From Chryseobacterium sp. Leaf404 (GTDB lineage: Bacteria > Bacteroidota > Bacteroidia > Flavobacteriales > Weeksellaceae): 41,235 nucleotides of DNA. The stretch is from positions 86,311-127,545 of the forward strand of contig NZ_LMQM01000017.1 of assembly GCF_001424145.1 (NCBI RefSeq), given 5' to 3'. A model generated the notes under the pieces. It saw nothing but the letters and a program-made list of their open reading frames with translations. It made no database searches and was not told the origin of the DNA. Positions 15,654 through 23,696 of this stretch are shown piece by piece (within the stretch, counting starts at the first letter, position 1; the number at the start of each line of letters is the position of its first letter). The translations under genes were made by a program, and so were the position numbers.

Positions 15654-16517
15654 TTACAGACTTTCTCTGAATTCTACCGGTGTGGCATTGTGATGCTTTT
15701 TAAAATATTTGATGAAATTGGTGGGCTCGTCAAATCCCAATATGTACCCAATTGTTTTTATGCTGTCATTCGTATGTCCTAAAAGACGCTTTGCCTCCAG
15801 CATAATCCTATCATCAATAATCTGCTTGACGGTTTTTCCAAGCACCTTTGAAGTGGCAGCGTTAAGTCTTTTTTCAGTAACACTTAAACCTGAGGCATAA
15901 AACTTCACCTGTTTTTGTAGCTTAAAATTATCTTCCAATAAGTCCCTCAGCAGTATCACATAGTCAGAATCCGGTCCTTTGATAATTTTATGTGCATTCT
16001 TATTGGTGAGTTCCCTTTCTGCAATGAGTATAATGGAATGCAAATGATTTTTTAATATTTCAGGCGTGAAGTCATCTTTTCCTTTTTTTATTTCCTGCTC
16101 TATTAAGGCAGTAAGGTTCTTGAAGGCAGATCTATTTTCTGATCCTAATTCAATGGATGAAACACCATACGTATTATTGAATACCAGAGAATTTTTAAGC
16201 AGCTGAATATCTGAAAGAGTCCTACAAAAAAAATCCTCTGTAAAAAGAATTGATTTCCCTTCGAATGGTACGGAACTGTATGAGTGCACAATGTCCTTAT
16301 TGAGAAAAAGAAGAGAATTTTCATTTAGAGTAACCGTATTAAAATCAACAGTATGCGTCGTTTGACCTTTTGTAATCCACAAAATATGGAAAAATCCTGT
16401 ACGGTGCGGATTGACAAGCATATTGTACTTTTGTTGATATAATTGTGCTACGTCCACGATCTCAAATTCGAGGGGTAAATTATTTCTGAATTTATAGGTG
16501 ATTATATCGTTTGACAT
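15654..16517 (-). CDS. AraC-family transcriptional regulator
   Basis: About 287 residues from the preferred start M-S-N-D-I-I-T-Y-K-F. An upstream in-frame ATG at 16568 would add 17 residues that are basic and unlike a domain. An N-terminal cupin-like sensing part (H-R-T-G-F-F-H-I-L-W-I-T-K-G) precedes a C-terminal pair of helix-turn-helix motifs ending S-I-K-T-I-G-Y-I-L-G-F-D-E-P-T-N-F-I-K-Y-F-K. It probably regulates the SnoaL-like genes directly downstream. The ligand is unknown. Confidence 0.88.
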   Translation of the reverse strand: MSNDIITYKFRNNLPLEFEIVDVAQLYQQKYNMLVNPHRTGFFHILWITKGQTTHTVDFNTVTLNENSLLFLNKDIVHSYSSVPFEGKSILFTEDFFCRTLSDIQLLKNSLVFNNTYGVSSIELGSENRSAFKNLTALIEQEIKKGKDDFTPEILKNHLHSIILIAERELTNKNAHKIIKGPDSDYVILLRDLLEDNFKLQKQVKFYASGLSVTEKRLNAATSKVLGKTVKQIIDDRIMLEAKRLLGHTNDSIKTIGYILGFDEPTNFIKYFKKHHNATPVEFRESL

Positions 16518-16754
16518 TCGGGTTCTTTCCTGTTTATTTTTTTGTCTAGTAAATCTACAAATATTCAAGCATATCTCTAAGGATCAATAAGGCATAGATA
16601 TTCCTATAACCATAGCTTGATCTTTCTTTGACTGACGACGAAAAAATAATTTCTTTCTGCGGGCGAAAACATTTTTTCATAGTATTGAAGCAACCCATTT
16701 GAATTTCTGGGCCAAGACCTTCCCCATTCAAAAAAGTTGCTGAATGTTATCCAT

Positions 16755-17744
16755 TTAATATTTGATTAAATGATGTAGAGATTCCTCGGTATACGACTTT
16801 CTATCATCTCTATGACTTTTAAACTTTGGGTATTTTATAGATGAGAATTGATAATGCCCCAAACCCGTCATCATCTCTTTTATTCGGGATGATGAAATGA
16901 AACCCTCATTATTATAGCTTAGAAATATATGCTTAAAATCAGCACTAGTGAGTATTTCGAGAAGCGCTTTATCCGCTTCTTTTTTCAGACAGAATCTAGA
17001 TGTTTCATAGGATCTTATCCCGGTCTTCCCTTTGGGTTGAAATTTTGTATCATAAATGGCAATGGTATTGAGCAAATGATAGTATAATCCGTATTCTCTG
17101 CCATTGTACGGCGGATCCAGATATAATATGTCTCCTTTGATATTTTTAATCAGCATATTGCTATCATCTTTGTAGACTTTATACTCTATTAATCTCACAG
17201 CCCTTTTAATGGGTTTTAGTGCAATATTAAACGTCGCTGTTTTCTTCAACTTTTTTAAGTAAGCGCAATACACAGATGCAGTATTGGCAATTTTATCTGC
17301 AGCGACAAGAAGTGTCGCTATCAACAAAATATAGAGGTCTTCATTTATTTCAGAACATTGAAACAGTTGTTCAATATGCAGCCTCATCGCATCAATTTTC
17401 TTTCCATTGTTTGTCGAGAAATATAATCTCCGGGCCGTTCCTGATTCCGAGTATTCCTGAAATATAAATCCTTCCATCCCTTTTAACTGATTGAGTTCGT
17501 CAAGCATCGACTGGTATTGACCCTCGCTTACTTCACTGTAAAATGCGGAATTGAGAATATAGCTGTAATATTCACGGTCATTGTACCCAATACTCTTAAC
17601 TTTATTATGAAAAAAATTTCCCACTGCTCTGCTTCCTACAAACAGATCGAAGAAACTGCAATCATACAGTTTTTGATCTACAGAATTTGATATGACATTG
17701 AAGATAAATTCGGATAGTCTTACTTTAGATCCCAGATAATTCAT
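16755..17744 (-). CDS. Dam-type (D12 class) adenine-specific DNA methyltransferase, atypical motif I
   Basis: A 329-residue protein with the D12 layout: N-Y-L-G-S-K at residues 2-7, motif I F-F-D-L-F-V-G-S-R-A-V-G at residues 31-42, catalytic D-P-P-Y-N at residues 210-214, and a Y-E-T/F-S-Y-N-N-E-G C-terminal region. In most family members motif I reads F-A-G-T-G/S-G; here the second glycine is replaced by R39, which may affect AdoMet binding. No nuclease gene is adjacent, so it looks solitary. It may protect the ICE against host restriction or modify regulation. It is separated from traQ by that operon's terminator and is therefore transcribed on its own. Confidence 0.82.
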   Translation of the reverse strand: MNYLGSKVRLSEFIFNVISNSVDQKLYDCSFFDLFVGSRAVGNFFHNKVKSIGYNDREYYSYILNSAFYSEVSEGQYQSMLDELNQLKGMEGFIFQEYSESGTARRLYFSTNNGKKIDAMRLHIEQLFQCSEINEDLYILLIATLLVAADKIANTASVYCAYLKKLKKTATFNIALKPIKRAVRLIEYKVYKDDSNMLIKNIKGDILYLDPPYNGREYGLYYHLLNTIAIYDTKFQPKGKTGIRSYETSRFCLKKEADKALLEILTSADFKHIFLSYNNEGFISSSRIKEMMTGLGHYQFSSIKYPKFKSHRDDRKSYTEESLHHLIKY

Positions 17745-17840
17745 TTTTTATTTGCAATCTCCTGCGTAAGGAGGCTGAAACTTTATTCAGTCCGTTGTTG
17801 ACCTGATTTTGCTCTGAATGTCGTTATGATTTTAGTTATG

Positions 17841-17870
17841 AAAAAACGGCTTGGTTTTACACCAAGCCGT
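17841..17870 (-). terminator. Terminator at the end of the traE-traQ operon
   Basis: Perfect 10-base arms (ACGGCTTGGT and ACCAAGCCGT) enclose a five-base loop; on the minus strand the hairpin is followed by a run of six T. It lies 20 bases beyond the traQ stop. Confidence 0.85.
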
Positions 17871-17890
17871 CTGTAAGTCAACGTTATTTT

Positions 17891-18337
17891 TTATGACGCA
17901 TTGTCAAATTCAAATTCAAAATCAATCCTTCGTTCGTTTCCAAAACTATCTTTGATCCAAATACTGAACTGATGGGATTCTGAAGCTTGCGAGGTGTAGT
18001 AAAGCCTGAATTGCTTTTGCTTTAATGGATATTCGTCATTAGGCAGGTAGGGCTCGTCGTTGTAATAGCGAAGTTGACCGGAGCCTTCAAACTGAAAGTA
18101 ACGAACACTGTATGTTGTGCCGTTAAAATTTGAAAGAGTAATAAGTGATATCCGGATTTCTACGGTTTCATTTTCCGCGATCTCTGAAGGCACAGGCAAT
18201 ATTTCAACATCGAATGGAAAGTCCTGCTGGATTTCCAGATCGTTGTCTTGACAAGAACTCAGTAGCAAACTGATGATAAACATGACCAGCGAATACCGGA
18301 ACAATATTGATAATTTTTTGGTGATGACATTTTTCAT
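17891..18337 (-). CDS. traQ: Conjugative transfer lipoprotein TraQ (DUF3872)
   Basis: A 148-residue protein with a signal sequence ending in the lipobox L-L-S-S-C near residue 29, then a beta-rich extracytoplasmic domain (F-D-V-E-I-L-P-V-P-S-E-I-A). This is the TraQ/DUF3872 pattern of CTnDOT-type elements, where it is the last gene of the tra operon. Here too it is last, 12 bases after traO and just before a terminator. It is probably an outer-membrane-associated part of the mating apparatus. Confidence 0.85.
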   Translation of the reverse strand: MKNVITKKLSILFRYSLVMFIISLLLSSCQDNDLEIQQDFPFDVEILPVPSEIAENETVEIRISLITLSNFNGTTYSVRYFQFEGSGQLRYYNDEPYLPNDEYPLKQKQFRLYYTSQASESHQFSIWIKDSFGNERRIDFEFEFDNAS

Positions 18338-18349
18338 TTTTTACACTTT

Positions 18350-18907
18350 TTAAAAATTAAATCGCAATCCAAAACCAAACAAAGCGTGAAGCTGTCCAAG
18401 CTCACTATTCTGCAAATAACGTAATTGCCCATTGACCAGAAAAACCAGTTGTTCCGTCAGGTAGCTTTCCAAGGACAGCTTACCATTGGCACCGTAAATA
18501 AAATTCTCGGTTGAATTAATTTTAGAGCCATCATCGATCATTTCATTTCCTTTATTGATCTGTTCATAACCTGCTAGCCCGCCTATACCAAGATTGATAT
18601 TGACATTTCGCATCAGGTCTCCCCACAGATAAAGGCTATATCCTCCATTGAACAAAAACGTATCAGTCGGAATATCGTAATGGGTATATTCGCTATATTG
18701 TCTGTTGTATTCCGCCAATCCGAAAAGATAATTACCGTTTTTAGCATAGGAAATTAGACCTGCACTTAAAGCATAATTGTATTTCTCAGGAGACTTCGGA
18801 AATACGGAATAAGACACTTCTAAACCTTTTTGCTTTGGGATCATTTGCTGAGCACCAGTCTTACTATTCATAAGTAGTGCTATGATTATTAAAAATATCT
18901 TTTTCAT
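18350..18907 (-). CDS. traO: Conjugative transfer protein TraO
   Basis: A 185-residue protein with a signal peptide (MKKIFLIIIALLMNSKTGAQ) and a beta-barrel-like sequence of alternating aromatic and polar residues ending L-F-G-F-G-L-R-F-N-F, which suggests outer-membrane insertion. Position between traN (one-base gap) and traQ matches the CTnDOT order. Confidence 0.85.
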   Translation of the reverse strand: MKKIFLIIIALLMNSKTGAQQMIPKQKGLEVSYSVFPKSPEKYNYALSAGLISYAKNGNYLFGLAEYNRQYSEYTHYDIPTDTFLFNGGYSLYLWGDLMRNVNINLGIGGLAGYEQINKGNEMIDDGSKINSTENFIYGANGKLSLESYLTEQLVFLVNGQLRYLQNSELGQLHALFGFGLRFNF

Positions 18908-18908
18908 C

Positions 18909-19811
18909 TTATCTCGATTTTATAGTTAAACCACTGATCAATCTGGCATTGATGAGATCTTTATTTTCAAGTGCTACCTTCTGATGCCGTCCACCATTTT
19001 TTTCCAGAATTTCGATTTCTAAAACCTGATCTTTCAAAAGGGTAAACTGATCCAATAAATAAACTCCCATCAGGTCGGAATGGTGAAAAGCTGTTGTGAC
19101 CGGCATATTGACCCTAATCGGCTCTAACAGTTTGTCTTGCACAACGGTTCTTTTTAAAATCTTCTTGTCGACAATTTTGAAAGTGACCCATTCGATTTCA
19201 TAGGCTACATTACTGCTGTTGTTAAGCTGTAAAGTAAAATAGTATTTGTTGTCATTGACATGCAGTGCCCTCACTGAGAACTGAATTCCAAAGCTTTTAG
19301 ATGCAATGTGTTTGATCGTTCTATGGCTTTTTTCATACAAATTTTCCATGATCAGTTCTGTTAGGGAAGACGAACTTCCTTTGAGGTCTTCAAACAAAAC
19401 ATCCGTAGAATATTGTTGTTCCATGCTTCTTTGCTGCTTTAACAAATCATAACTGAGCACGTCCGGATAAGAACTGTAATAGACATCAAAGTTGTAAAAC
19501 TTCCCATCCTCTGTGATTACCGAAAAATTCGTTTCTTCTTCAAAATCCCTGACGGCAGATTTGACACGAAGAACATTTCCGATAGGATCAGCCTTACTGG
19601 CGATCAACAGATCACTTCCGAGGTCAACGTAGCGGATTGGTGAAGGAAACAGCAGATGGGAAGTCTTGTTGTACGTGACCTGCATTTTGTAGGATTCTAA
19701 TTTTGCCTCTTCCAATGGCAGATGACTTAAGATAGAATCCTGAGCGGACGATCTGCTCGCAAAGAGCAGAAACAGAATTATCAAGAGATAATGACTTTTA
19801 TTTTTGTTCAT
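18909..19811 (-). CDS. traN: Conjugative transfer protein TraN (DUF4138, VirB9-like)
   Basis: A 300-residue protein with a cleavable signal peptide ending S-S-A-Q near residue 24. The mature N-terminal part (T-S-H-L-L-F-P-S-P-I-R-Y-V-D-L-G-S) is the hallmark of Bacteroidetes TraN and resembles the VirB9 N-terminal domain. It is expected to form the outer-membrane core with the VirB10-like TraM. It lies 19 bases after traM and one base before traO. Confidence 0.9.
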   Translation of the reverse strand: MNKNKSHYLLIILFLLFASRSSAQDSILSHLPLEEAKLESYKMQVTYNKTSHLLFPSPIRYVDLGSDLLIASKADPIGNVLRVKSAVRDFEEETNFSVITEDGKFYNFDVYYSSYPDVLSYDLLKQQRSMEQQYSTDVLFEDLKGSSSSLTELIMENLYEKSHRTIKHIASKSFGIQFSVRALHVNDNKYYFTLQLNNSSNVAYEIEWVTFKIVDKKILKRTVVQDKLLEPIRVNMPVTTAFHHSDLMGVYLLDQFTLLKDQVLEIEILEKNGGRHQKVALENKDLINARLISGLTIKSR

Positions 19812-19830
19812 TTTTCTTTAATTTTTGTTG

Positions 19831-21123
19831 TTATTTTTTAGATACCAGAAATACCTGGTGACCAGACTTTACAGTGACTTTGGGCTGTCGGACTCGTTTT
19901 TGGAAATAGCCCGACAAGCCTTGAACCACCCCCCTGCTCAAGTCTGCAGCGATCTGTTGTCCTGCTGACTGGGTCATCATGATGTTGGTGCCGGAGGTTT
20001 GCCCCATACTTCCCACAATGTCGGTTACGGCATTTTGTTCCGGTGAATATGGAACATACAAACCTGGCTGACCATCATTGTCATAAACATTGATTTCTAC
20101 GGGATAGATACTGCCCTGATATTCGATGGATGAAATAATAAGCTGCAGTCTCCCACCCTGAAACTTTCCTGTAGCTTTAAGCAAGGTTCCGGAGGGAATC
20201 TCCTTGCGGCCAAGTCGCATATTTTCCACAAGTCTTATGGATAAAGTACTTTCAGAAGTCATTGTCTTTGTTTCCTGCACAGTGCCTTTAATCGCATTAC
20301 CGACTTGCCTTGCATCTTTAAGATCATGGTCAGGTCCAAAAAAACGTTGATTAAAACCTGTTACAAATGCACTGTCTGACGGTTCCCTGTACAAGGATGA
20401 GACAACATTTTGACGGACTGGTTTTGCTGCTGTGAAAAGCTTTTCTTTTTGAGTCGATGGTTTCACATCATCTTTTCCGGATACTGATACCTCCTCCTTA
20501 TTATTAACAGGAAGATACTTGGCAGCCATCTGGTAGGATTTCTCCATTAGTTCCAGCTGGTCGTTGATGCCCATTCCAGCAGGGACTGCATTGTTCTGGG
20601 AAGCCTCATTCTTTAATCTGGAGATTTCATTTCTGAGGTTATTTACTTCACGATCATCGCGACTGTAGAAGGAACTCAATGTTTGCTGTGCATTACGATA
20701 ACTCTTGACAGCATTCTGATCAGACGGTGGAAGGCCGTCCGAACTGCCGGTCAAAGAATTTCCAGCAGGATTACTACCCTGGTTGTTTTCGTCAGACCAG
20801 TAATCCGATAAAGTGGTGATCGCATTCCTTTTCGCTTCATCTTTTTGCTCGAGTAGCTGCTGTTCATAGGCTTTCTGTTTATCAGATTGCAGCTGATCAT
20901 CCTTGGCCTGCGGGATACCCGCATTAAAACCGGAATCATCAACGATTTTATTCTCCTTAGGCTTAAAAATGAGGTAAAAACAACCTGCACAAACCGCTGC
21001 CATCAAAAAATAAATGACCGGCTTCTTTAGTCGCTCCCACTGTGAATTCTGAAAGTTTTTTGGTTCTTGCTCAAATTGCGGTGAATCACCTTCAGTGATC
21101 TTAATTGTATTTGAATCTTTCAT
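19831..21123 (-). CDS. traM: Conjugative transfer protein TraM (VirB10-like)
   Basis: About 430 residues from the preferred start M-K-D-S-N-T-I-K-I-T-E at 21123, four bases after the traL stop; an upstream ATG at 21183 would overlap traL and is unlikely. One membrane segment (P-V-I-Y-F-L-M-A-A-V-C-A-G-C-F-Y-L-I) near residues 35-52 is followed by a long low-complexity Q/N/S/K-rich periplasmic linker. The C-terminal beta domain (I-P-S-G-T-L-L-K-A-T ... G-S-I-Y-P-V-E-I-N-V-Y-D) is typical of TraM/VirB10. It should bridge the inner and outer membranes in the mating pore. Confidence 0.9.
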   Translation of the reverse strand: MKDSNTIKITEGDSPQFEQEPKNFQNSQWERLKKPVIYFLMAAVCAGCFYLIFKPKENKIVDDSGFNAGIPQAKDDQLQSDKQKAYEQQLLEQKDEAKRNAITTLSDYWSDENNQGSNPAGNSLTGSSDGLPPSDQNAVKSYRNAQQTLSSFYSRDDREVNNLRNEISRLKNEASQNNAVPAGMGINDQLELMEKSYQMAAKYLPVNNKEEVSVSGKDDVKPSTQKEKLFTAAKPVRQNVVSSLYREPSDSAFVTGFNQRFFGPDHDLKDARQVGNAIKGTVQETKTMTSESTLSIRLVENMRLGRKEIPSGTLLKATGKFQGGRLQLIISSIEYQGSIYPVEINVYDNDGQPGLYVPYSPEQNAVTDIVGSMGQTSGTNIMMTQSAGQQIAADLSRGVVQGLSGYFQKRVRQPKVTVKSGHQVFLVSKK

Positions 21124-21127
21124 AAGT

Positions 21128-21397
21128 CTATCTTTTAAGCGGGGCATTCGTGCGACTATCATTTGCAGCATTTCCCACATCAACGCGGTCTGAAATGGTG
21201 GTGATGTGACTGATCGACATGGTGTTATTCTTATTTCCAGTCGAAGTCGCTATGCTGAAAAGCACAACAACTGTAAGCACGGCATAACATCCAAAAAAAA
21301 GCTTAGTCAATAACCTCTGCTGAGCCGCTGGTAGCGCCTTCCATTTTTGATCGGCCTTTAAAACATGACGTTCTATTGTTTCTCTTATTTTTTTCAT
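21128..21397 (-). CDS. traL: Conjugative transfer protein TraL (DUF3989)
   Basis: An 89-residue protein with a cytoplasmic N-terminus (basic and Q-rich) and one membrane segment (L-F-F-G-C-Y-A-V-L-T-V-V-V-L-F-S-I-A) near residues 33-50. Size and position between traK (11-base gap) and traM fit TraL of CTnDOT-type elements. It is probably a small inner-membrane part of the pore. Confidence 0.85.
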   Translation of the reverse strand: MKKIRETIERHVLKADQKWKALPAAQQRLLTKLFFGCYAVLTVVVLFSIATSTGNKNNTMSISHITTISDRVDVGNAANDSRTNAPLKR

Positions 21398-21408
21398 TGT
21401 TCTTATTG

Positions 21409-22032
21409 TTAACGTTCAACAGTTTCAACATCTTTGTTTTCAATGACATTGAATTTTTCAATGGTAAATCCCTGGGGATTGCTGTCAGACCGCACTGAGT
21501 TGACCAGTGAACAGTCGGTGATCAGGCTACGTATCGTCAGATTACTAGATCGGATAATGAATTGTCTGGCAAATGTTTTAACCTGATATGGATAATTGTT
21601 GAAGTCAGCCACCACACTGTCAACCTCAACCCTTTGCTGAATATTGCCGGAAATGATTCGGTTGTAATAACCTTTTTCCTGCAGGTCTTTGTAATAGTTG
21701 AATGCAGACTGATCTGCCAGATTGAAAGCTCTTTTAACATTGCTTTCAATCGCATTCTTATCCGGCGCCACTGTAAAGAACAATTCATGAAATCGCCTTA
21801 CATGCTCTCTGGCTTCTACAGGTCTGTTGATGGACATATCCTGTGAGAGTGCCACCATCAGCGACTTGCCGTTATCCAATACATAGATCTTTTGTCGCTG
21901 TTCCTCGGCAAATTGATAGGACTTGAAAACAACGATTCCTACCACTGCAAAACAAAGCACTGCAAAAACAAATGTGAATAATCGGATCTGTTTGAAGCTG
22001 CTCTCTATATTTCTTAAAGTTTTAAATTCCAT
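21409..22032 (-). CDS. traK: Conjugative transfer protein TraK (VirB8-like)
   Basis: A 207-residue inner-membrane protein beginning M-E-F-K-T-L-R-N-I-E-S-S-F-K-Q-I-R, with one membrane segment near residues 18-36 and a periplasmic domain containing I-Y-V-L-D-N-G-K-S and E-A-R-E-H-V-R-R-F-H, typical of TraK. VirB8-like proteins nucleate assembly of the secretion channel. It follows traJ by 12 bases. Confidence 0.9.
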   Translation of the reverse strand: MEFKTLRNIESSFKQIRLFTFVFAVLCFAVVGIVVFKSYQFAEEQRQKIYVLDNGKSLMVALSQDMSINRPVEAREHVRRFHELFFTVAPDKNAIESNVKRAFNLADQSAFNYYKDLQEKGYYNRIISGNIQQRVEVDSVVADFNNYPYQVKTFARQFIIRSSNLTIRSLITDCSLVNSVRSDSNPQGFTIEKFNVIENKDVETVER

Positions 22033-22044
22033 TGGATCGTTTTT

Positions 22045-23037
22045 TTATTTTAATAATCTGCCTGAGATATTCCCTGTTGCCGAGCCTGCTGCAGCCCCTG
22101 CAATATTGCCTGATTTTGTAGCGGTCTGGTTGACATTACGCATAAAGTTTCCTGCTCCTCCTGCCTGAATGATCCATCCTGTAACCGTTGGCACCGTAAA
22201 ATATCCGACAATACCGATGACCATATAGATGATGTACACGGTATTGGAAGTATCAGGAATAAAATTGGGGTCTGCCAGCATTTCAATATCTTTCTCAATG
22301 ATGAGTGTTTGAATCTTGGCCAGGATTGAACTGAAAATATCAGCAACCGGCAACCACAGATAGACACTGATATATCTTGTCAGCCATTGGGTCAGCGTGG
22401 TCTGAAATCCATCCCACACGGAGATGGCAAACGCAATGGGTCCCAATATGGAAAGTACAATGAGAAAGAAGGTCCGGATCGTATCTATGACCAACGCTGC
22501 GGACTGGAATAGGATTTCTAAGAACTCTCGAAAACCGTCCCTGATCTGTTTCTTAATATCGAACATTTCCCTTTCGATGTACATTCCGGACATCGTCACC
22601 AGGTCCGATGGAGACCAGCCGAGCTCGTCAAGCTTCTTGTCAAATTCCTCATCCGAGATCAGATAGGCCATCTCAGGATTCCTGAGCATAGCTTCCCGTT
22701 CCAGAAGATCTTTTTTCTGCTGCAATTTGTTCAGATCCAGAACCTGATCCTCCAGCATGGAATGGCTTCCCTGAACGATTGGACTCAACACGCCATTGAT
22801 ACTTCCCAGAACCAATGTTGAAAAGAACATGATACAAATACCGATGGCAAAGGGTCTCAGCATCGGAAATAGGTCGATCGGTTCAGCGCGGCTGAGTGAC
22901 TGCCATACCTTGAGAGCCACATAGAACAATGCGCCCAAGCCGGCAACCCCTTTTGCCACGGCAGCCATATCGGCACACAATGGCATCATCTCATCATAAA
23001 CTGAACGAAGGACTTCGTGTAGATTAGTAGGTTCCAT
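22045..23037 (-). CDS. traJ: Conjugative transfer protein TraJ (VirB6-like polytopic membrane protein)
   Basis: A 330-residue protein with several hydrophobic segments (about residues 20-45, 65-95, 170-205 and 265-290), including F-F-L-I-V-L-S-I-L-G-P-I-A-F-A-I-S-V-W-D-G-F, a strongly conserved TraJ stretch. The C-terminus is glycine/alanine rich. It is expected to form part of the inner-membrane channel. It starts one base after traI. Confidence 0.9.
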   Translation of the reverse strand: MEPTNLHEVLRSVYDEMMPLCADMAAVAKGVAGLGALFYVALKVWQSLSRAEPIDLFPMLRPFAIGICIMFFSTLVLGSINGVLSPIVQGSHSMLEDQVLDLNKLQQKKDLLEREAMLRNPEMAYLISDEEFDKKLDELGWSPSDLVTMSGMYIEREMFDIKKQIRDGFREFLEILFQSAALVIDTIRTFFLIVLSILGPIAFAISVWDGFQTTLTQWLTRYISVYLWLPVADIFSSILAKIQTLIIEKDIEMLADPNFIPDTSNTVYIIYMVIGIVGYFTVPTVTGWIIQAGGAGNFMRNVNQTATKSGNIAGAAAGSATGNISGRLLK

Positions 23038-23038
23038 C

Positions 23039-23671
23039 TTACCAGTATTTTTGGTTTGAGGTTCCGTAAAGATCTAATACCCGCTGAGTGTTGTTCTGTT
23101 TTTTTGCTCTCAAATAGCTGACAGAAATATTCTTGTTGGTATAGTATCTAACCAGATTGTGATATTCTTTAACCTCTTTGTAAACCCGGTCGATCACATC
23201 CATCCTTTCTTTATCATTTAAAGAAAGCCCATTGGCGGTGATAATCTCCTTCAGCTCTTTCAGCAGTTCTGTACTTTCTGTCAATAGTGCTGAATAGCCG
23301 TTCGCAATGGCCGTCAGTTCCTGCGCATTGAAATTGGGATCGTTGAGCATCTTACTGAAATTGGTAACATAGATCTCTGACACGTCGCCGACGAGCAGTA
23401 CGGTCTGCTGCACCTTTCGGGCGTCTTTGACCAGATTGTTGATGGCTTTCAGCTTGTCGTAATATTCCTTACCCTGTTCATACACTTTTTTCACTTCGTT
23501 GAAGTTCTTGACGACGTTGGAAACGGTTGATGAGGTCTGCACGATCTCATTGGCTGAGTTCAAAATGCCAGATGCCAGGTTAGCCGGATCGGTTACGACA
23601 AATTGTGCCTTTGCATAAGTTGCGGTAGCGAAAATGGCTACCATTGCTGTTTTAATAATTAGATTTTTCAT
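23039..23671 (-). CDS. traI: Conjugative transfer protein TraI (DUF4141, VirB5-like)
   Basis: A 210-residue secreted protein with a signal peptide (ending T-Y-A-K-A-Q near residue 23), followed by P-A-N-L-A-S-G-I-L-N-S-A-N-E-I-V-Q-T-S and a long helical region. This is the pattern of DUF4141 proteins and resembles VirB5-type pilus-tip proteins. The gene sits between traG (25-base gap) and traJ; no traH-like gene is present between them. Confidence 0.85.
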   Translation of the reverse strand: MKNLIIKTAMVAIFATATYAKAQFVVTDPANLASGILNSANEIVQTSSTVSNVVKNFNEVKKVYEQGKEYYDKLKAINNLVKDARKVQQTVLLVGDVSEIYVTNFSKMLNDPNFNAQELTAIANGYSALLTESTELLKELKEIITANGLSLNDKERMDVIDRVYKEVKEYHNLVRYYTNKNISVSYLRAKKQNNTQRVLDLYGTSNQKYW

Positions 23672-23696
23672 TGTTTTAAAATTTTAAATGATTGAA

